A stretch of DNA of 64,000 nt from DASQFQ01 sp963805525 (GTDB lineage: Bacteria; Actinomycetota; Thermoleophilia; Solirubrobacterales; Solirubrobacteraceae), in the NCBI GenBank assembly GCA_963805525.1, contig CAWDUT010000004.1, positions 496,001 through 560,000 on the forward strand, read 5' to 3'. Of the stretch, positions 52,373 through 60,653 are shown in pieces. The translations under genes and the position numbers were made by a program. Numbering within the stretch: position 1 is the stretch's first letter; each line of letters starts with the position of its first letter. Under the pieces are notes generated by a model. That model had not been told where the DNA came from and made no database searches. It worked only from the letters and a program-made list of their open reading frames with translations.

Positions 52373-53997
52373 CCGCTCAGCGCGCCCTTCACGATCTCCT
52401 GCGCCTCCTCGACGATCCGGTCGAGATGCTGCTCGCCGCGGAACGACTCGGCGTAGACCTTGTAGACGTCCTCGGTCCCGGACGGCCGTGCCGCGAACCA
52501 GCCGCCCTCGCTGACGACCTTGAGCCCGCCGATGGCGGCGCCGTTGCCCGGCGCCTCGGTCAGCACGGCGGTGATCTCCTCGCCCGCGAGCTCGTCGGAG
52601 GACACCTGGTCGGGCGAGAGCTTCTTCAGCACCGCCTTCTCCTCCGGCGTCGCCGCGACGTCGGTGCGCTTGTAGTCGAACTCGCCGAAGCGCTCGACCA
52701 GCCCGCGGTAGCGCTCGCCGGGGTCGCGCCCGTCGCGCGCGGTCATCTCGGCGGCCAGCAGGCACGGGATCAGCCCGTCCTTGTCGGTCGACCACGGGCC
52801 GCCGTCGCGTCGCAGGAACGACGCGCCCGCGCTCTCCTCCCCGCCGAAGCCGATCGAGCCGTCGAGCAGGCCTTCGACGAACCACTTGAAGCCGACCGGC
52901 ACCTCGACGAGCGTCCGGCCCAGATCCTCGGCGACGCGGTCGATCACGCTCGAGGAGACGAGCGTCTTGCCGATCCCGGCGCCGGCCCAGTCGCGGGCGC
53001 CGCCGAACAGGTACTCGATGCAGACCGCGAGGTGGTGGTTCGGGTTCAGCAGCCCCGCGGACGGCACGACGATGCCGTGGCGGTCGGCGTCGGGGTCGTT
53101 GGCGAACGCGACGTCGAAGCGGTCGGCCATCTCGCGCAGCCGGCCCATCGCGTACGGCGACGAGCAGTCCATCCGGATCTTGCCGTCCCAGTCGAGCGGG
53201 ACGAAGCGGAAGGTCGGGTCGAGCTCGCGGTTGACGATCTCGAGGTCGAGCCTGGCGCGCTCGGCGATCGCCTCCCAGTAGCGCAGGCTCGCGCCGCCGA
53301 GCGGGTCGACGCCGAGCTTCAGGCCGGCGCCGCGGATCGCGTCGAGGTCGATCACCGCCTCGAGGTCGTCGACGTAGGCGGAGATGTAGTCGCGGCGCTG
53401 CACCTCGGCGTCCTCGAACTTCACGCGCTCGACGCCCTTCAGGTCCGCCTCGAGCAGCTCGTTGGCGGCGTCCTGGATCGCGCCGGTGACGTCGGTGTCG
53501 GCGGGCCCGCCGTGCGGCGGGTTGTACTTGAAGCCGCCGTCGCCGGGCGGGTTGTGCGAGGGCGTGACGACGATCCCGTCGGCCGTCCCGCGACCGCCGC
53601 CGCGGTTGTGGGTGAGGATCGCGTGCGAGATCACCGGCGTCGGCGTGGCGCCGTCGTCGGCGTCGAGCACGACGTCGACGCCGTGGGCGCCCAGCACCTC
53701 GACGATCGTGCGCGTCGCCGGCTCGGAGAGCGCGTGCGTGTCGCGGCCGAGGAAGAGCGGGCCGTCGATGCCCTCCGCCTTGCGGTGGCGCGCCACCGCC
53801 TCGGCGATCGCCAGCACGTGCGCCTCGTTGAACGTGCGGGCGGTCGCGGTGCCACGGTGCCCGGAGGTGCCGAACGAGACGCGCTGGGTCTCCTCCGACG
53901 GATCCGGGCGCGCGTCGTGGTACGCCGCGATCAGCGCATCGACGTCGATCAGGTCGTCATCGCCGGGCAGCTCCCCGGCGCGGGGGTCGTCGCTCAT
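52369..53997 (-). CDS. pgm: Phosphoglucomutase (alpha-D-glucose phosphate-specific)
   Basis: The 542-residue enzyme interconverts glucose 1- and 6-phosphate. It shows VSFGTSGHRGTATARTFNEAHV at the N-terminus, the phosphoserine loop IVVTPSHNPPGDGGFKYNPP, metal-binding ANDPDADRHGIVV, sugar-binding GFGGEESAG, and the C-terminal phosphate-binding RPSGTEDVYKVYAES. Length and motifs match the E. coli Pgm type rather than PgmB or ManB. It supplies glucose 1-phosphate for nucleotide sugars, in keeping with treT and the glycan genes of this window. It follows the sigma factor by 18 bp and overlaps ndh by 4 bp. Confidence 0.95.
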   Translation of the reverse strand: MSDDPRAGELPGDDDLIDVDALIAAYHDARPDPSEETQRVSFGTSGHRGTATARTFNEAHVLAIAEAVARHRKAEGIDGPLFLGRDTHALSEPATRTIVEVLGAHGVDVVLDADDGATPTPVISHAILTHNRGGGRGTADGIVVTPSHNPPGDGGFKYNPPHGGPADTDVTGAIQDAANELLEADLKGVERVKFEDAEVQRRDYISAYVDDLEAVIDLDAIRGAGLKLGVDPLGGASLRYWEAIAERARLDLEIVNRELDPTFRFVPLDWDGKIRMDCSSPYAMGRLREMADRFDVAFANDPDADRHGIVVPSAGLLNPNHHLAVCIEYLFGGARDWAGAGIGKTLVSSSVIDRVAEDLGRTLVEVPVGFKWFVEGLLDGSIGFGGEESAGASFLRRDGGPWSTDKDGLIPCLLAAEMTARDGRDPGERYRGLVERFGEFDYKRTDVAATPEEKAVLKKLSPDQVSSDELAGEEITAVLTEAPGNGAAIGGLKVVSEGGWFAARPSGTEDVYKVYAESFRGEQHLDRIVEEAQEIVKGALSG

Positions 53998-54015
53998 CCC
54001 CCCGCAAGCTAGCGA

Positions 54016-54750
54016 CTAGACGGCTGCCTTCTCCAGTTCGCCGACGGCCTTCCGGAGCAGGCGCGAGATGTGCATCTGCGAGTAGCCGAGGCGCTCGCCG
54101 ATCTCCGACTGCGTGAGCTCCTCGCGGAAGTACAGCTCGACGATCGCGCGGTCGCGGTCGTCGAGGCCGCCGAGCAGCGAGTCCAGGGCCGAGCGGTCGA
54201 GCACCGTGCTGTAGCCCTCGTCGTCGCCGCCCATCGTCTCGACCAGCGCCGGCGATTCGCCGTCGGCGTCCAGCGTCGGGGCGTCGAGCGAGCTCGCGTG
54301 CAGCGCGCGGTAGGCGACGCGTGCCTCGAGCACGTCCTCCGCGCCCAGCGACGTGGCGCGGGCCAGCTCGGTCACGGTGGGCGACTCGCCGAGCGCGCTG
54401 CTCAGCTCGTTCTCGAGCTGGTGCACGCGCATGGCGCGTTCCTGCAGCTCGCGCGGGACGCGGACCGACCACCCGTGGTCGCGGAAGTGGCGCTTGATGG
54501 CGCCGGCGATGCTCGGCACCGCGTACGAGGAGAACGCCGTGCCACGCTCGGCGTCGAAGCCGTCGACGGCCTTGACGAGCGCGAGGGCGGCGACCTGCTC
54601 GAGGTCGTCCAGCGGCTCGCCGCCGCTGGCGAAGCGCCGGGCGAGGCTGCGGGCGAGCGGCAGGTAGCGGTGGACGAGTTGCTCACGCAGCCGTGGGTCC
54701 CTCGTCCTCTGGTACTCCCGGATCAGGTTGTGCGGATCGCTGGGCGGCAT
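54016..54750 (-). CDS. SigB/SigF/SigG-type alternative sigma factor
   Basis: The 244-residue sigma-70 family protein has region 2 (YLPLARSLARRFASGGEPLDDLEQVAALALVKAVDGFDAERGTAFSSYAVPSIAGAIKRHFRDHGWSVRVPRELQE), region 3 (ELSSALGESPTVTELARATSL) and region 4 with the helix-turn-helix LTQSEIGERLGYSQMHISRLLRKAV. This is the stress/sporulation-type SigB-SigF-SigG group, which is usually held by an anti-sigma kinase; no such kinase or anti-anti-sigma gene is adjacent. AAGGAG lies 9 bases before ATG 54750. It leads pgm-ndh, so stress control of these genes is a possibility. Confidence 0.92.
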   Translation of the reverse strand: MPPSDPHNLIREYQRTRDPRLREQLVHRYLPLARSLARRFASGGEPLDDLEQVAALALVKAVDGFDAERGTAFSSYAVPSIAGAIKRHFRDHGWSVRVPRELQERAMRVHQLENELSSALGESPTVTELARATSLGAEDVLEARVAYRALHASSLDAPTLDADGESPALVETMGGDDEGYSTVLDRSALDSLLGGLDDRDRAIVELYFREELTQSEIGERLGYSQMHISRLLRKAVGELEKAAV

Positions 54751-54924
54751 GCGCCTGAGCTCCTTGAGTTGAAGGAACGGTTGCCGCCATCCGTTCGCCG
54801 CGTGTTTGTCGCGACGACGTCTGAAGCTTCTTGCTGGCGCCGCTCCACCTCGGTACGAAGCGGACCGGCGTTGAGGATCAAGGGTACCCCGCGGCGAGCG
54901 TTTCCGGCCGCCGTGTCAGCGCGA

Positions 54925-57573
54925 TTACGTGCGGCGCGCCGGGCGCGGCTGCGGCGTGCGGATCCGGCGCGGACCGGCCACGATCCGGGCCAGCGCGGCG
55001 GCGATGTCGTTGGCCAGCACGCGGGCGCGGTCGACCTGCGTGTTGGTCCACGCCTGCGGGGCGCGGCGGTAGATCTCGAGCAGCGCGATGGTCGTGCCCT
55101 CGAACACCAGCGGCAGCAGCAGCACGGCGCTCATGCCCGCCATCTCGAGCACCTCGAGCTCGGCCGGGTCGCTGGCGGGATCGCCGACGATGACCTGGCC
55201 GATCACCTGGTCGGCGACCACGTGCGCCGAGGTCGGGTAATCCTCGAGCGCCCAGCGCTCGCCCTCGGGCGACCACTCGTGGTCGCTGACCGTGATCAGG
55301 CAGCCCGCGACGGGATCGAGGCGAGCGATCCCCGCCTCCTCGGCACCCAGCAGGCGCGTCACGCCGCCGAGCGCGAGGTTGAGCTCCTGGATCGTCTCCG
55401 CCCGGGCGAGCACGTCGGCCAGGTCGCCGAGCGAGGGCGCTGAGCCGGTGTCCACCGCGCCCGCCCGGCGCATGCCGTGGTCGTCGGCCGAGGCGGCTGC
55501 CTCGGCCACTGCGGCCGGGATCGCCGGCCACGCGGGGGCCGGGCGCGCGAGCGCGTAGCCCTGGGCGTAGGTCACGTCGAAGCCGGCCAGCGCGCGCAGC
55601 TCGGCGAGCTGCTCGACCCCCTCCGCGCAGACGGCGGCGCCGGTGGTGCCCGCGAAGCCGGCCAGCGCCTGCAGCAGGGCGAGCTTCGACGCGTCCTCGT
55701 GGATGCCGGCGATCAGCGAGCGATCGACCTTCACGATCTCCGGCCGCAGGCGGATGAGCTGCTGGAGCCCGGCGTAGCCTGCCCCGGCGTCGTCGAGCGC
55801 GATCCGCGCGCCGCGCTCGCGCAGGGCGGCGAGCTCGAGCTCCAGCGCGCCGTCCTCGTTGAACGCCTCGTGCTCGGTGAGCTCGATCACCATGCCGTCG
55901 AGATCGAACGGGAGCGCGCGCTTGAGCTCCGGCGAGAGCAGCGCGGCGGGCGAGACGTTGAGCGCCAGGAAGGTGCCGGGGGGGCGGCCGGGCACGGCGA
56001 GCGCGGCACGGATCGCGCACGCCTCGAGCGTGGCGCCGAGCCCGCAGCGGTGCGCCTGCTCGAACCAGTCCAGCGGCGGGCGCGCGTAGGGCGGCGCGAA
56101 GCGCGCCAGCGCCTCGTAGCCCGCGACGCGGCCGGTCGCGACCTCCATCACCGGCTGGAAGACCGGCGCGACGGCGCCCGGCGCGCTCAGCACGGCCTCG
56201 AGCTCACGACGCTGCTCGGCCAGCGAGAGCGCGACGACGTGGCGCGGGTCGAACGCCCGCACCCGATCGCGGCCCGAGCGCTTGGCCCAGTACAGCGCGC
56301 CGTCGGCGGCGTGCAGCAGCTGCGCGACGCCGCCGGCGTGGGCCGGGTAGGAGGCGACGCCCGCCGAGCACGCCAGCGGCATGCCGGCCGACGCGAGCGA
56401 GGCGAGCGCGCCGCGGCAGCGCTCGGCGAGCGCCACCGCGGCCTCCTCGCCGGCGCCGGAGAGCGCGATCGCGAACTCCTCGCCGCCGACGCGGGCGACG
56501 AAGCCCGCCTCCCCCACCGTGCGCGAGAGCGTCGTGGCGGTGGCCTGGAGGACGCGGTCGCCCTCAGCGTGGCCGAAGGTGTCGTTGAGCGCCTTGAAGT
56601 GGTCGAGGTCGAGCACGATCAGGCTGAGCGCCTCCTCCGCGGCCACGGCGCACTGCAGCTGTTCCTGGAAGGCGCGGTAGTTGCCCAGCCCGGTCAGCGG
56701 GTCGGAGGCGGCGAGCGCCTCGAGGTCGGCGCGCTGGCGCGACAGCCACCACAGCGTGAGGCCGAGCCGGACCACGACGGCGAGCAGCGTCAGGCGGATC
56801 ATCGCGACGGCGACGGGGTCCAGCTGCGTGAACGCCTCGTAGACGACGAGCAGGAAGGCGGTGGCCGTGAAGAAGATCGGCAGCGCCACACGGGCGGTCG
56901 GCGAGGCCTCGCCGACCGTACGCCGCGAGCCCCAGGCGGCGAGGGCGATCAGCAGCGAGCCGGCGGCGTAGCCTAGGTCGTTGGAGGTGCCGGGCGTCCA
57001 GCCCCCGCCGAGCTGCGCGGTGACATAGATGGCGTCGCTCATGGCGATCAGCGCAAAGGCGGCGGCGAGGCCGAACCAGGCGTCGATGCGCCAGCCGCCA
57101 GCGCCCCACAGCACGACGGCGAAGCCCATCAGCAGCAGGTCGCCGAGCGGGTAGGCGAGGTGGGCGGCGCTCGCCCAGTTCTCCCCCACGCTCGTCGCGA
57201 GGATCGGGTGCAGCGCGAAGACCGCGGCGAGGGCCGCCACCACGGTGCCGCCGATCATCCCGTCCAGCCACAGGCTGGCGTTGACGTGCACGTGGCGCGC
57301 CCGGACCAGGCCGATCATGCCCGCCAGCGTCAGCGGCGCGAGCATCAGCCACAGCGCGTCGGCGTGCGACGGGAAGCTCAGGTCGCCGGCGGCCGCGAGC
57401 TCCAGGTTGTAGAGCGTGCTGCCGCCGGCGTACAGCAGCAGCCCGACCCCGAGCGGGCCCCAGGCGGCGCGCTCAGCCGGCAGCTGCAGTGCCCGTGCCA
57501 CGCACGCCGCCCCGCAGGCGGCGAACACGGCGACGAGGAACCACGTCGCAACGACGTTTCCCAACCAGTGCAT
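54925..57573 (-). CDS. Membrane GGDEF-EAL-GAF cyclic-di-GMP protein
   Basis: The 882-residue protein has nine or ten N-terminal membrane helices (about 1-285), a GGDEF domain (about 295-455; VGGEEF, cyclase-type and intact), an EAL domain (about 470-700) and a C-terminal GAF domain (about 725-865). The EAL domain keeps GYEALAR, LALNVSP, ELTEHE, DDAGAGYAG, VKVDRSLI and CAEGVE, so phosphodiesterase residues look complete. The same protein could both make and break cyclic-di-GMP. Order EAL before GAF at the C-terminus is less usual than GAF in front of GGDEF. It lies between the SDR gene and the sigma factor gene. Confidence 0.9.
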   Translation of the reverse strand: MHWLGNVVATWFLVAVFAACGAACVARALQLPAERAAWGPLGVGLLLYAGGSTLYNLELAAAGDLSFPSHADALWLMLAPLTLAGMIGLVRARHVHVNASLWLDGMIGGTVVAALAAVFALHPILATSVGENWASAAHLAYPLGDLLLMGFAVVLWGAGGWRIDAWFGLAAAFALIAMSDAIYVTAQLGGGWTPGTSNDLGYAAGSLLIALAAWGSRRTVGEASPTARVALPIFFTATAFLLVVYEAFTQLDPVAVAMIRLTLLAVVVRLGLTLWWLSRQRADLEALAASDPLTGLGNYRAFQEQLQCAVAAEEALSLIVLDLDHFKALNDTFGHAEGDRVLQATATTLSRTVGEAGFVARVGGEEFAIALSGAGEEAAVALAERCRGALASLASAGMPLACSAGVASYPAHAGGVAQLLHAADGALYWAKRSGRDRVRAFDPRHVVALSLAEQRRELEAVLSAPGAVAPVFQPVMEVATGRVAGYEALARFAPPYARPPLDWFEQAHRCGLGATLEACAIRAALAVPGRPPGTFLALNVSPAALLSPELKRALPFDLDGMVIELTEHEAFNEDGALELELAALRERGARIALDDAGAGYAGLQQLIRLRPEIVKVDRSLIAGIHEDASKLALLQALAGFAGTTGAAVCAEGVEQLAELRALAGFDVTYAQGYALARPAPAWPAIPAAVAEAAASADDHGMRRAGAVDTGSAPSLGDLADVLARAETIQELNLALGGVTRLLGAEEAGIARLDPVAGCLITVSDHEWSPEGERWALEDYPTSAHVVADQVIGQVIVGDPASDPAELEVLEMAGMSAVLLLPLVFEGTTIALLEIYRRAPQAWTNTQVDRARVLANDIAAALARIVAGPRRIRTPQPRPARRT

Positions 57574-57622
57574 GATCCTCGTCCGATCGGCATCCCGGCC
57601 TCCCGCCTGAAGCGGGCGCGCG

Positions 57623-58468
57623 TCAACGAAGTGGCTCGGGATCCACGAACAGGTCGGCGATCAGCTCGCCGTCGCCCTCCGCGGCGCGGTAGGGCTCGAG
57701 ATCGGTGACGCCCGCGGCGGCCAGCACCTCGTCGTCGATCAGCGCCTGGCCGGTGTACTCGCGCGCCGGCTTGATGAGGATCTCGTAGGCCGAGTCGGCG
57801 TAGATCTGCGGCGTGCGCGCGCGGCTCATCGCTTCGTCGCCGCCGAGCAGGTTCTGGACCGCGGCGGTGGCGATGATCGTGCGCGGCCACAGCGTGTTGG
57901 CGGCCACGCCCGCCTCGCGCAGCTCCTCGGCGGCAGCCAGCGTGAGCAGCGTCATGCCGTACTTCGAGAGCGTGTACGCGGCGTGCGCGCCGAGCCAGGC
58001 GGGGTCGAGGTTGATCGGCGGCGAGAGCGTGAGGATGTGGCCGTTGGCCGAGCGCTTGAGGTGCGGGATGCAGGCCCGCGTGGCCAGGAACGTGCCACGG
58101 ACGTTGATCGACTGCATCAGGTCGTAGCGCTTGGGCTCGGTCTGCTCGATCGAGGTCAGGCTGATCGCGCTGGCGTTGTTGACGAGGATGTCGATCCCGC
58201 CGAAGCGCTCGGCGGCCTGCTCGACGGCGGAGGCGACGGAGTCGGCGTCGCGGACGTCGCCGACAATCGGCAGCGCGCTGCCACCGGCCTGCTCGATCTC
58301 CTCGGCGGCGGTGTAGACGGTGCCGGGCAACTTCGGGTGCGGCTCGGCGGTCTTGGCGAACAGTGCGACGTTGGCGCCGTCGCGCGCCGCGCGAAGCGCG
58401 ATCGCGAGGCCGATGCCCCGGCTTCCTCCGGTGATGAACAGCGTCCTGCCTGCGAGCGAGTCGGCCAT
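57623..58468 (-). CDS. SDR oxidoreductase, HSDL2-like
   Basis: The 281-residue SDR has GRTLFITGGSRGIGLAIALRAARDGANVALFAKTAEPHPKLPGTVYTAAEEI at the N-terminus, a pattern shared with HSDL2-like SDRs. NNASAISL, SPPINLDPAWLGAHAAYTLSKYGM (Tyr and Lys of the YxxxK motif) and NTLWPRTIIATAAV follow. HSDL2-like members act on fatty acyl or steroid-like substrates; the SCP2 tail of animal HSDL2 is absent. It lies 10 bases after the Usp-like gene and 50 bases before the GGDEF-EAL-GAF gene in the same direction. Confidence 0.88.
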   Translation of the reverse strand: MADSLAGRTLFITGGSRGIGLAIALRAARDGANVALFAKTAEPHPKLPGTVYTAAEEIEQAGGSALPIVGDVRDADSVASAVEQAAERFGGIDILVNNASAISLTSIEQTEPKRYDLMQSINVRGTFLATRACIPHLKRSANGHILTLSPPINLDPAWLGAHAAYTLSKYGMTLLTLAAAEELREAGVAANTLWPRTIIATAAVQNLLGGDEAMSRARTPQIYADSAYEILIKPAREYTGQALIDDEVLAAAGVTDLEPYRAAEGDGELIADLFVDPEPLR

Positions 58469-58478
58469 GGCGGGCTTT

Positions 58479-58889
58479 CTATACGAGCAGGACGGCGCAG
58501 GTCGCGTGGTCGACCACGAAGCGCGTCGGCGGGCTGAGGCTCTTCGGCCCGGGGTGCGGCTCGCCGTCGCGCGCGAGCACGAGCAGGTCGGCGCCCTCGC
58601 ACGCGGCGATCACCTCGTGCTCGGGGCGGCCGCTGCGCGCCTCGGTGCTGGCGGGCCGGCCGAGCCGCTCGGCGGCCTCGGCGAGCAGCTCCTCGGCCGC
58701 CTCGCCCGCGACGGCGTGCGGGTCGAGCTCGGGCGGCGGCGGGCGGTGGTGCCCGAGCCGCGGGCCGCGCATCAGCGCCTCGACGTCGCCGGGCGCGACG
58801 TGCACGAGCGTGACGTCGTCGGCATCGGGCGGGACCGCGTCGACGCAGTCCTCCCACCGGCTCTCGATGATCCACACGACCGCGCGCAT
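58479..58889 (-). CDS. Universal stress protein (UspA-like)
   Basis: The 136-residue protein has the Usp alpha/beta layout: an N-terminal strand MRAVVWIIESRWEDCVDAV, a middle strand DVTLVHVAPGDVEALM, a helix AGEAAEELLAEAAERLG and a C-terminal strand CEGADLLVLARDGEPHPGPKSLSPPTRFVVDHATCAVLLV, where the Gly-rich loop and DHATCAVLLV correspond to the ATP-site end of Usp proteins. Start and transporter stop share one base (TGATG), so it is tightly coupled to the ArsB/SLC13-like transporter. A regulatory or stress-linked role is an inference. Confidence 0.75.
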   Translation of the reverse strand: MRAVVWIIESRWEDCVDAVPPDADDVTLVHVAPGDVEALMRGPRLGHHRPPPPELDPHAVAGEAAEELLAEAAERLGRPASTEARSGRPEHEVIAACEGADLLVLARDGEPHPGPKSLSPPTRFVVDHATCAVLLV

Positions 58890-60109
58890 CAGACGACCTG
58901 CAGAGCCAACCACAGGCCGACGGTCGCCGCCACCAGGATCGCGGGCACGGTGCTCAGCCCGAGCACCGTGAACTTGCGGATGTCGGTCGGCTCGTCGTGC
59001 GCGTGCATCACGCGCCGCCACAGCAGCGTGGCGAGCGAGCCGACGTAGGACAGGTTCGGGCCGACGTTGACGCCGACGAGCATGGCCAGCACCGGCCCGG
59101 CCCCGGCCGCCGCCACGGCGGGCAGCATGATCAGCGTCGCGGGCAGGTTGTTGACCAGGTTCGCGACGACGGCGGCCAGCACCGCGATCGCGATCAGGGC
59201 CGGCAGACCCGCGCCGTGGGGAATCAGCGAGTCGACCGCGTCGCGCAGGCCGTGGTCGCTCGCCGCGGCCACCACGACGCCGAGGCCGAGCACGAACACG
59301 AGGAAGCCCGGCTCGGCGGCAGCGACGAGGTCGCGCGGCGACGGCCGCTCGCGGACCGCCAGCACCAGCGCCCCGGCAACCCCCGCCCACACCGGCTCGA
59401 CGACCATGAAGCCCACCAGCGTGAGCCCCATCACGGCGAGCGCGAAGACGGGTGGATCGGTCGGCGCCTCGGCGGTGCGCGCAGGATTACGATCCCGCCC
59501 GCCCCCCAGCTCGCCCCGGAACGCGCGCGCCAGCACCACCCACTCGATGGCGATCGCCACCAGCCACGGCAGCAGCATCAGCGCGGCGAAGCGCGAGAAC
59601 GACAGGCCGCTGGCGTTGAAGGCCAGCAGGTTCGTCAGGTTCGAGACCGGCAGCAGCAGCGACGCGCTGTTGGCGAGGTGGGTGCACGCGTACACGTGCG
59701 GGCGCGGGCTGAAGCGCAGCCGGGCGGCGGTCGAGAACACCACCGGCGTCAGCAGCACGATCGTGGCGTCGAGGCTCAGGACCGCGGTCGTGCCGGCCGC
59801 GACCAGGAACACGAGACCGAGCAGCCGCCGCGGCCGCCCGCGGGCGCCGGCCGCCATCGCGGCCCCGAAGTAGGCGAACAACCCGGCGCGGCGGCAGCCG
59901 TCCGCGAGCACGAGCAGCGCGGCGGCGAAGCCGACCGTCGGCCCGAGGTCCTCGAGCGCGTCGCGCGCGCCGGCGGCGGAGATCGAGCCGACGAGCACGA
60001 GCAGCGCGGCGGCGCCCGCCGCGACCGCCCAGTCCGGCACGCGCTCCCAGCGCGCGACCGCGGCCGCCAGGACGGCAACGAGCGCGACGAAGGCCAGAAC
60101 GGCGGTCAT
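58889..60109 (-). CDS. ArsB/SLC13-type membrane transporter
   Basis: The 406-residue protein has about eleven membrane helices and resembles the ArsB/NhaD/SLC13 ion transporter superfamily: LDATIVLLTPVVFSTAARLR, ACTHLANSASLLLPVSNLTNLLAFN, LFLVFVLGLGVVVAAAS-type and VVANLVNNLPATLIMLPAV. The NSAS...SNLTN pattern is like ArsB, but there is no ArsR, ArsC or ArsA near, so arsenite export is not established; another anion or a small organic acid is possible. It is coupled to the Usp-like gene by one base. tRNA-His lies 13 bases upstream. Confidence 0.78.
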   Translation of the reverse strand: MTAVLAFVALVAVLAAAVARWERVPDWAVAAGAAALLVLVGSISAAGARDALEDLGPTVGFAAALLVLADGCRRAGLFAYFGAAMAAGARGRPRRLLGLVFLVAAGTTAVLSLDATIVLLTPVVFSTAARLRFSPRPHVYACTHLANSASLLLPVSNLTNLLAFNASGLSFSRFAALMLLPWLVAIAIEWVVLARAFRGELGGGRDRNPARTAEAPTDPPVFALAVMGLTLVGFMVVEPVWAGVAGALVLAVRERPSPRDLVAAAEPGFLVFVLGLGVVVAAASDHGLRDAVDSLIPHGAGLPALIAIAVLAAVVANLVNNLPATLIMLPAVAAAGAGPVLAMLVGVNVGPNLSYVGSLATLLWRRVMHAHDEPTDIRKFTVLGLSTVPAILVAATVGLWLALQVV

Positions 60110-60122
60110 CGACTACCTGAAG

Positions 60123-60196
60123 GGTGAGCGAGGGGACTCGAACCCCCGACCGCCTGGACCACAACCAGGAGCTCTACCAGCTGAGCTACGCCCACC
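60123..60196 (-). tRNA. tRNA-His (anticodon GTG)
   Basis: The minus strand folds as a cloverleaf: acceptor GTGGGCG pairs with CGCTCAC (one G-U), D arm GCTCAGCTGGTAGAGC, anticodon stem CCTGG/CCAGG around TTGTGGT (GTG at 34-36), and T arm with GGTTCGAGT. An encoded G at position -1 (base 60196) and the C discriminator are the tRNA-His hallmarks. CCA is not encoded. Confidence 0.96.
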
Positions 60197-60326
60197 ACGG
60201 CGACCTGCGGGGACACATCCTAACGGCGCGTTTGGCCGCCGCGGGGCCAGGGCTGGACAAGATCGTCAACTGGTAGCGGGTGCTGAGGTCACCTGGCGTC
60301 TGCGCTGAGGCTAACTCCACTCTTCG

Positions 60327-60355
60327 TTGACGCTCCGGCGGCGGCGGGCTACGTT
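60327..60355 (+). promoter_or_regulatory. Near-consensus promoter giving a leaderless message
   Basis: TTGACG (60327-60332) and TACGTT (60350-60355) are separated by exactly 17 bases. The A of the following ATG (60363) is 8 bases after the -10 hexamer, at the expected transcription start. No ribosome-binding site is present, consistent with leaderless translation of the 95-residue membrane protein. Confidence 0.65.
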
Positions 60356-60362
60356 CGGACGC

Positions 60363-60650
60363 ATGAGGACCGACGACCTGCACGCCGCCGCCGAGACGCG
60401 CCGCGAGCTCGGCCGCGACTACGACGAGGCGATCCTGCTGTCGCTGGCCGAGCGCCTCGAGCGCACCCGCCGCCGGCCGAGCGCGCTGCAGGAGGCGGTC
60501 ACGACCACCATCGCGCTCGGCTCGATCGGGCTCGGCATCCTCGTCGCGCTCGCGTGCGCGAACCTCGGTGCGGTCGGCGGGACCTTCGCCACGATCGTGG
60601 CGTGGCTGTGCATCGCGGCGATCAACGTGATGTACGCGCGCTCGCGCTGA
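60363..60650 (+). CDS. Small two-helix membrane protein
   Basis: The 95-residue protein has a charged N-terminal half (MRTDDLHAAAETRRELGRDYDEAILLSLAERLERTRRR), predicted helical and cytoplasmic, and two hydrophobic helices (TTTIALGSIGLGILVALACANLG and TFATIVAWLCIAAINVMYA). I do not recognise a named family; the layout is like DUF1707/SHOCT-linked small membrane proteins of actinobacteria. The start follows from the promoter. It is flanked by tRNA-His and the secreted phosphoesterase, both on the other strand. Confidence 0.7.
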   Translation: MRTDDLHAAAETRRELGRDYDEAILLSLAERLERTRRRPSALQEAVTTTIALGSIGLGILVALACANLGAVGGTFATIVAWLCIAAINVMYARSR

Positions 60651-60653
60651 TCC

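Noticed and set aside
58889..60109. Naming the transporter arsB (arsenite efflux)
   Set aside because: Sequence similarity to the ArsB/SLC13 superfamily is visible, but no arsenic gene is nearby, so the substrate name is not justified.
60123..60196. tRNA-His as an attachment site for an integrated element
   Set aside because: No integrase gene and no repeated 3' end of the tRNA were seen on either side; flanking genes look like core or stable accessory genes.
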